DNA from: Pollenia angustigena
Taxonomy: Eukaryota > Arthropoda > Insecta > Diptera > Polleniidae
DNA: 64,000 nt
Assembly: GCA_930367215.1 (NCBI GenBank)
Contig: OV884059.1
Location: 148,984,511-149,048,510 of the forward strand
Reading direction: 5' to 3'
Shown: in pieces, positions 58,407 to 64,000 of the stretch
Position numbering within the stretch: position 1 is the stretch's first letter
Layout of the letters: every line of letters begins with the position of its first letter
Position numbers and translations under genes: made by a program
The notes under the pieces: model-generated
The model's input: only the letters and a program-made list of their open reading frames with translations
Told to the model about the DNA's origin: nothing
Databases searched by the model: none

Positions 58407-59129
58407 TATGTTGCTTTTATAAAAAAATTTTTTGATTTCATAAATTTAATGGCATACATGTAACATTAGATGTATGAAATTATTAAATCTTACATTTTTT
58501 AAATAACAACTAAACATTTTTTTAATGAAACTATAATTTTGTATTAAGTTATGAATATAGTTATGTTTGTTTATTGTTTTTTTGTGTTCCCAATTAAAAT
58601 TTTTTGTTTTACTTGGACAAACTTAAGTTTTCATATATCCAATGAAAATTTTTAACGTAATTACGAAATCTAATGAAGCGATTTTAACGAAAATACTTCA
58701 TCAAACCTATGAAATTCCATTTAGACAATGAAAATTTTCATTTACCCAAGGAAAACTTTTTTATGAAAATGATTCATTAAATATATGAAGCATTTTTCTT
58801 TCAGTGTAGAGAACCACTCAACCAGCGAGTTTATGATATTTATCACAAAAGTTGAAAAAATACTGCGGTTTATCAGGATAGAACCAACACATTTAAAAAT
58901 AAAAAAACTGTATAAATTGCAAATACGGGCAGAAAAAAAGGTTTGGTATGCAGAAAAATAATTCATACTTCCAATGACAATTTATACACAAAAAATAGTA
59001 TGACAATGGATTACAACGGTATTTCTTTCGTTTTTTGTAGTCAAGTACATATAAAAATCTTAATTATTTTTTGGTTCAACAGAATAGAACCACTTGCATT
59101 TTTAACTTCAGTAGACAACCAAAAAATCC

Positions 59130-59264
59130 CCCTTATCGTGGTTGGCGAAATTAAAATACGCCTGCGACTGCTTGGTAGTATATTAATGGAATGAATTCAC
59201 GTTCTTGTTAATCTATTACCAAACAGTCGTAGGCGTATTTTAAATTTGCAAACCACGATAAGGG
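59130..59264. mobile_element. Foldback MITE, 135 bp
   Basis: CCCTTATCGTGGTT at the left and AACCACGATAAGGG at the right; the pairing continues inward (AAATACGCCTGCGACTG / CAGTCGTAGGCGTATTT) so most of the element forms one hairpin. No clear target duplication. The frame across it is not a gene. Confidence 0.82.
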
Positions 59265-59309
59265 TGAATATTAAAATTTAAGTTTGTGGCTGCAGTTTGC
59301 TTAATCAAT

Positions 59310-59700
59310 ATGGGAAGAAAAAGTTCTCTAAAGCCTTCAAAAATGGTGAAAATTTATGTTTACCATTCTAAACGGTATTCTTATCGCGAAATCGCTAGAA
59401 AAATCGGACGAAGTCATAATCTGGAAATTAATTATATAAAAAATCACGAAACATTAATATAAAGGAGGTACTTGGGCAGCTCTAACACCACAGGACATGA
59501 GACAAATTCTTCAAATTGACTCAAATCAACTATTCGTCGCGCTATTTTAAGCAGTCAACGTAAGCAGCTCCGAAAGCTCAATTTGCCAAAGATCATATGA
59601 CATGGGATTACAAGGACAACTAAGAGTAAAGGATTGGCGGAAAGTATTTTTTTTCGGACGAAAAAATTGGGACCATCCAAATTAAACTTTTTTCATACGA
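59310..59700 (+). pseudogene. Tc1-type transposase remnant
   Basis: ATG at 59310 begins MGRKSSLKPSKMVKIYVY ... YREIARKIGRSHNL, the paired-like DNA-binding domain of Tc1 transposases, and stops after about 50 residues. In later frames: TWAALTPQDMRQILQI, then AKDHMTWDYKDN, then WRKVFF, the start of the catalytic domain. Several stops and a large gap make it non-functional. Its last part lies in a small inverted repeat (AAAGGATTGGCGGAAAGTA arms, 59628-59727). Confidence 0.82.
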
Positions 59701-59746
59701 AAAAATTACTTTCCGCCAATCCTTTTAAACAAAAAATAAATGATTA

Positions 59747-60206
59747 TTAACATTTAAAGTTAATACTAGTAAGACTTACGTTTAAAAAAAACAGTATTCT
59801 CAACTTTTGCAGAAATAGCTGATTTTGCAAATCCGTTTGAAGCAGACCTGCAGTGGTAAGTAGTCGCTCAGATGCGACAGAACTCATTTGAAAACTTAAG
59901 TACTTCTGCGCCAAGTCCTTAAATTTTGGGTATAACATATCATTTCGTAAACAAGTAAACAAGTGGATATGCCTCTCTTAAAAATTAGAAGATCTAAGGT
60001 AACTCTTGACATCTTCTTTAGTTGAATCCCACGCTGTGGGGATTGAAATTGGCGACTATTTTGCATCTCAGTTTATTTTTAAATAATGTTCGGAGACTTT
60101 TACCTAGCGGAATAGCGTCGGACATTGTAACAGTAGCTTTGCTTTTGGATTTTGTGGTCTCTTTGAAGTTACCCAAAATTTCTAGAAAATTGATCTTTAT
60201 TCTCAC
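59747..60206 (-). pseudogene. hAT transposase remnant (hATC domain)
   Basis: Minus strand: FLEILGNFKETTKSKSK ... TMSDAIPLGKSLRTLF (60206-60018), then a gap with a frame change, then YPKFKDLAQKYLSFQMSSVA-SERLLTTAGLL and LQKLRILFFLN (59962-59747). The last is the hAT dimerisation signature of ZBED-like transposases. Frames are broken; the N-terminal zinc finger and catalytic Asp regions are not seen. Confidence 0.78.
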
Positions 60207-60550
60207 AAAAATTAATAAAAAAGCAAAAAAATCTTAAAGCGTACAAATTCATATATGATTTCTAATTGAGGAAACATTTAACTGCTATTGTACAAAGCAA
60301 AGCGGGTAAAGCTGTTATACATCTGTCCAAATAGTAGTAGTGTAAAATTATACTCACAACCTCCACATAAATTAAACTGTTTGTTAAAAAACCTATAAAA
60401 AGTATCGTCGGTTCGCCAGTAAAATATCGCCCATACCGATATATCGGCAAATCCGAAGTATCTCCGATATGTCGGTATTCATTGTATCTCTCGTACAAAG
60501 TATTTATATGCATATATATGTATGAGTTTTATTCCATTGAACCTGTATCC

Positions 60551-60775
60551 AGGGTTGTTAGATGTGAATATTTTTCGTCATTTTGACGATTTTGTGGAGA
60601 AAATACAGTAAAATGACGATTGACGTTTTTTTTTTACTAAAATTTTTTGAATAACAAACAATAATGTTAAAAAATAAAATTATTCGAAAAATAACTATAT
60701 TTTTATTCAATTTTCACAGTACGGAAACGAATTTAATAACTTACAATCAGTTACTGTAATAATTTTATGAGTGTA
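60551..60775. repeat. Partial copy of the 47381 element behind a CAGGGTTG start
   Basis: 60650-60775 repeats the 3' third of 47381-47765, ending in TAATTTTATGAGTG|TA. Before it, CAGGGTTGTTAGATG and repeated TGACGATT words look like the end of a hAT-type element, but no matching right end was found. Confidence 0.45.
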
Positions 60776-60907
60776 TGTTATCCAAGATATCATTTAATGT
60801 TGAAAGATTTAATTGAATTAAAATTAAAGTACATACATACTAGGATTGTTCACGGAAGACGGATTATCAGGTTATATAGTTATATTAAGAGCAACAAAAT
60901 GTATTTA

Positions 60908-61406
60908 CACACAGAAAACAAATACCAATGTAAATTAAAATGGTGAAATGTTGATTGAGAATTATTTACATTTATCACTATTTCATATTAATTTTAAATG
61001 AAAAATATTAAAATATTCATATAATATTCACTGTTAAAATAACATTGTTCAATATTGAATCCATAAAAACCTGTTTTTTGTATTAAAATCAAAAGTTTAT
61101 CTTGTTAAATTAACATGCATACATAGTTAAGTATGTATACATGAAATTCACCTTGTTTCAACTTGAAATAACTTTCATTCAACGTCATTCGGATTGTTAT
61201 TTCAATATAAATGACATTTTGCTCTTAATTTACTGCAATGTTAAATTTACATGAATTATAGTTATTTTAAAAGGAAAAAATGTTGTTCGCAAGTTATTGT
61301 TAAATCGGGTTGAATTAACATGAAAAACTTATGAAGCAAAATCACCACCGAAAAATTTTAAATCAACCTTGTTTTTGACGTTTTTAACTTGATTTTTTTT
61401 TCTGTG
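60908..61406. mobile_element. TA-flanked element, 499 bp, short relative of 1138-1884
   Basis: TA|CACACAGAAAACAAATACC ... TTTTTTTCTGTG|TA. Shares long stretches with 1138-1884 but lacks the core module, so it may represent the simpler form of the family. Non-coding. Confidence 0.75.
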
Positions 61407-61481
61407 TATAAAAAGCAATAAATAAATGTATTTTATTCTTATTAATATAACTAAATAGCCATATCACCTAATAACTAGCCT

Positions 61482-61700
61482 TCAGTTATTTTTTGTCAAA
61501 GCTTTAATATACATTTTCGAATAAAATTTATTTTTTATAATTAATGTGGTTTTTTCTATTTTAATGCCAATAATGCGTAGGGATTTTTGTAGGGGAAATT
61601 TTTTTAACAGGTATTTTTTCGAGAAATCCACTGGCAACACTGATGTAAACTTACTTAATATTCGTTCCGCATTAGCTGATGAATGTGGCAAAAAAATATT
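61482..61700 (-). pseudogene. hAT-type transposase fragment
   Basis: Minus strand: FLPHSSANAERILSKF, the conserved hATC motif (LPHSSA-x-x-ER-x-FS). Downstream residues show no clear match and reading stops near 61482. Only about 70 residues remain. Confidence 0.55.
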
Positions 61701-61880
61701 TTTTTTTTAATAAAAAGGCACAATTTTCGGAATAATATTCTTGAGTCAAAACTTTTATTTCACATTTATTTTTCCGAAAGTTTAATAAATTGTTTTTTTT
61801 TATTTATAAAATATTGGATATCACGAGTCAATTGTTTGCATTGGCATAATAAATTTGGAAAGTGTTTTTACAACTTCAAA

Positions 61881-62005
61881 TATGGAGTTCAACTCGCTGG
61901 TAGAGAGCTTGTCTATCAGCGCCGGGGTTGCGGGTTCGATTCCCGCCAGAGACTCTGGTTTCTTTCCTGCAGACAAGCATAGAGCTTCGCGGGATTAGAG
62001 TAGGG

Positions 62006-62038
<33 letters not shown>
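61881..62038 (+). mobile_element. tRNA-derived SINE, full body with poly(A)
   Basis: A box GTTCAACTCGCTGGTAGAGA, B box GGTTCGATTCC, then CTCTGGTTTCTTTCCTGCAG and GCTTCGCGGGA, then a ~30-base A tract. Same layout as 63569-63703. The tRNA-like head cannot fold as a normal cloverleaf with an acceptor stem, so it is not a working tRNA gene. Confidence 0.8.
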
Positions 62039-62039
<1 letters not shown>

Positions 62040-62040
<1 letters not shown>

Positions 62041-63245
62041 AAACATTTTAATTGAACTCCAAAATCCAATCTTTTAAAAAGTTGGTCACGAAGTTCAATA
62101 TAAAAGTCTTTACAATTTCTACAATTTTAAAAAATCTGCAATTTGACAGCAAAAATCTGCAAATCTCACTTCGTCATTTTTGCAAGGAAAAATCAGCAAA
62201 ATGCAGAGAAATCTGCACTTCTGGAAACAGTGGGTGTGGTTATAAAAATTTGACGACACAACAAAAAATTATATTTGCTTTTGTGACTTCTGTTATTATT
62301 TCAGTTTGTTTTTTTTTTTTTTTTTTTGTTGTTTTATGAAAGCAAAGTCTAACATTAATTTAAAATCCTAAAAGCTGCAAAGAATCACAGAAAAAAAATC
62401 GCTTCTATCGCAAAAATGGCTAAAATTCGCGAAAAATTGCAAACCCTCAAATTTATTTGAAATACCTAAATGGGTTAAAAAAAAAAACCAAAATGTCGGA
62501 AATTCGCGAAAACTTTTAATATTTTAAACAAGTCATAAAATTGATTAAAAGTCCCTAAAACTATAAAGAATGGCAAAACTTCGGTAAAAGTTGCTAAATA
62601 AGCTGAAATTCGCAAAAATTTACTAACTGCGGCATGATAGCAGAGTCTACTATTTATAATAAATCGTTAAAGCTGTAAAGAATCATAAAACTTACAGGAA
62701 GAAATCGCTTCTATCTCGAACAAGGCTAAAATTAGCAAAAAATTGCAAAAGTTTTAACACACCCTAATTTGAGATCGCTAAATCGGTTAAAAAAAAACAA
62801 ATTGTCGGAAAATAACATAAAAAGCGTTAAACAAATATGCTATAATTTTGCTGAACAAACTTGTTGTGTTTGCTGGTGCTGGTGGACAATTGAAAATCAC
62901 ACCGAAAAACACAAAAACGGTGTGATTTAGTGCCGGTTCACAAACGTCAACTCAAGACTTGACCAGTCAAACTTGATGTGTGTAAACCGGCACTTACGTG
63001 ATTTACAGAACAGACTTGTGTGATTCCGATTTGCGGCACTGAAGTCAAGTGTGAGGAACTTTTCTATTTGTATGTAAAAAGGCGAATTCCCTGTTAATTC
63101 TGTTAGGAAGTAAGAAGTTAGTTCTTAATAAGAAGTTGTGTGGAAAAATGAGTGCAAAGAAAAGAAAGCATTAGAGTATAAATACAATGTTTGCGGTGCG
63201 GTGCGATTTCTCTTTGCGGGATAAAAAAATAAACATAATAAAACC
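62040..63245. other. AT-rich intergenic DNA with weak internal repetition
   Basis: No gene recognised. Repeated words AAAGCTGCAAAGAATCA / AAGCTGTAAAGAATCA, AAATTCGCGAAAA and TCGCTTCTAT suggest about three diverged ~300-bp units (62340-62820). A hairpin-like pair GTGCCGGTTCACAAACGTC / GTGTGTAAACCGGCAC lies at 62932-62994. Confidence 0.4.
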
Positions 63246-63249
63246 AAAA

Positions 63250-63895
63250 TGGCGGCCACGCACAGAATGGCGGCCACGCACAGAATGGCGGACTAGTTAT
63301 TTTGAATGCACTTCTACAATACGGGTATCAAATTAAAGGGCTTGCTAAGAACAACTCGAAAAATAAAGTGGTCACTCAAAATCCAATATGGCGGGTACAG
63401 ACAACACGGCGAACTAGTTATTTTTAATGCACTTCTACAATATGGGTATCATATGAAAGGACTTGCTTAGAACAACTTGAAAAATAAAGTGGGCACTCTA
63501 AATCAAATATGGCGGTACAAAGAAGATGACGGACTAGTTACTTTTAATGCGCTTTTACAATATGGGTAGCCCCGGTAGGCTAGCTAGTAGTGAGCTAGTC
63601 TATCGACCCGGTGTTGCGGGTTCGATTCCCGCCAGAGACTCTGGTTTCTTTCCTGCAGACAAGCGTCAAGCTTCGCGGGGACTAGCATAGGGAATAAAAA
63701 AAAAAATTAAACCGCTTGCTAGGAATAACTCGAAAAATAAAGTGGTCACCCTGAATCCAATATGGCTGGCACACACAACATGGCGGACTAGTTATTTTAA
63801 TGCACTTTTACAATATGGGGGTATCAAATGAATGTGCTTGCTAAGAACAACTCGAAAAATAAAGTGGTCACTCTAGATACAATATGGCTGACTAA
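63250..63895. repeat. ~120-bp tandem array, about five units
   Basis: ACTAGTT marks units at 63292, 63413, 63533 and 63787; the last gap is 120 plus a ~134-bp SINE. Each unit has AATATGGCGG, ATGCACTTCTACAATATGGG and GAACAACTCGAAAAATAAAG. The array probably ends at about 63895. Confidence 0.85.
63569..63703 (+). mobile_element. tRNA-derived SINE inserted in the 120-bp array
   Basis: CCCCGGTAGGCTAGCTAGTA (A box) ... GCGGGTTCGATTCCCGCCAG (B box), body CTCTGGTTTCTTTCCTGCAG and a short A-rich tail. The array spacing gives its length as about 134 bp. No target duplication is obvious. Confidence 0.85.
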
Positions 63896-64000
63896 AGGTA
63901 GAAGTACATAACACGCGTTAGTGCGCGCGCGCTCTGTCGTCTTCTGTCAAAAAAAGTTAAGCTAGTGTGTTTTCATAGAACAAGCTACATGCAAAATATT

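Larger units (their letters stand above)
57387..58806 (-). mobile_element. CACTGAAAGAAAA element, right sister copy with SINE and nested pogo-like element
   Basis: TA|CACTGAAAGAATTTTCTTCG ... TTTTTCTTTCAGTG|TA. Inverted relative to 56073-56945, from which it differs by the 512-bp element at 57895-58406 and small changes, including extra sequence around 57490-57520. SINE at 57590-57742 on the minus strand. Confidence 0.8.

Noticed and set aside
60551..61640. CAGGGTTG (60551) and CAACACTG (61632-61639) as ends of one hAT
   Set aside because: Inverted match is only a few bases and the flanks (CCTGTATC and ATGTAAAC) do not agree.
61881..61955. Possible tRNA gene
   Set aside because: Same head is found four times, each followed by SINE tail or A tract; the acceptor stem does not pair.

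Overview
This is AT-rich eukaryotic DNA, most likely from a higher fly (Cyclorrhapha, calyptrate-like). The evidence is two insect-type genes, one with short GT-AG introns, CAA/CAG-rich simple repeats, and a large load of DNA transposons and short inverted-repeat elements. There is no prokaryotic gene organisation, no CRISPR array, no LTR retroelement and no viral gene that I can recognise.

Only two host genes are supported. Chrac-14 (38443..38808, +) is a single-exon histone-fold protein, the POLE3/CHRAC17 type. APC7 (41886..43869, -) has four exons and encodes a 587-residue TPR subunit of the anaphase-promoting complex. Between them lies a decayed fragment of APC7 (39152..39437). It still carries intron sequence and is bracketed by two 142-bp direct repeats, so it arose by DNA duplication and not by retroposition.

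The rest is transposon landscape. 1-10.4 kb: a tandem-repeat element, a TA-flanked inverted-repeat element, a mariner transposase remnant, a complete 541-bp hAT-type element and a LINE endonuclease remnant. 10.8-15.6 kb: two copies of another hAT family and a TA-flanked element. 15.6-20.6 kb: mostly low-copy sequence with a few small inverted-repeat elements. 20.6-25 kb: a LINE 3' end, a ~220-bp minisatellite, a second copy of the left-edge element, and an interrupted MITE. 27.9-33.0 kb: a large composite with a rearranged element and a 1.47-kb foldback that has a perfect 9-bp target duplication. 35-37.5 kb: a cluster of MITEs.

The most striking structure is 45045-53427, a nest of four hAT elements. 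Three have perfect 8-bp target duplications and one matches at 7 of 8 positions. Harbinger-like, TA-type and SINE-like insertions sit inside them. One hAT has landed in the signature motif of its host element's transposase gene. From 54.3 to 59.3 kb are more TA- and TTA-flanked elements, including two inverted sister copies, one split by a 512-bp pogo-like element. The right end holds Tc1 and hAT transposase remnants, two tRNA-derived SINEs and a ~120-bp tandem array.

The two host genes do not act in one pathway: one belongs to chromatin remodelling and DNA replication, the other to cell-cycle ubiquitination. No novel protein-coding system was found. What is new here is mobile-element architecture, readable because several insertions sit in duplicated sequence that preserves the empty site.
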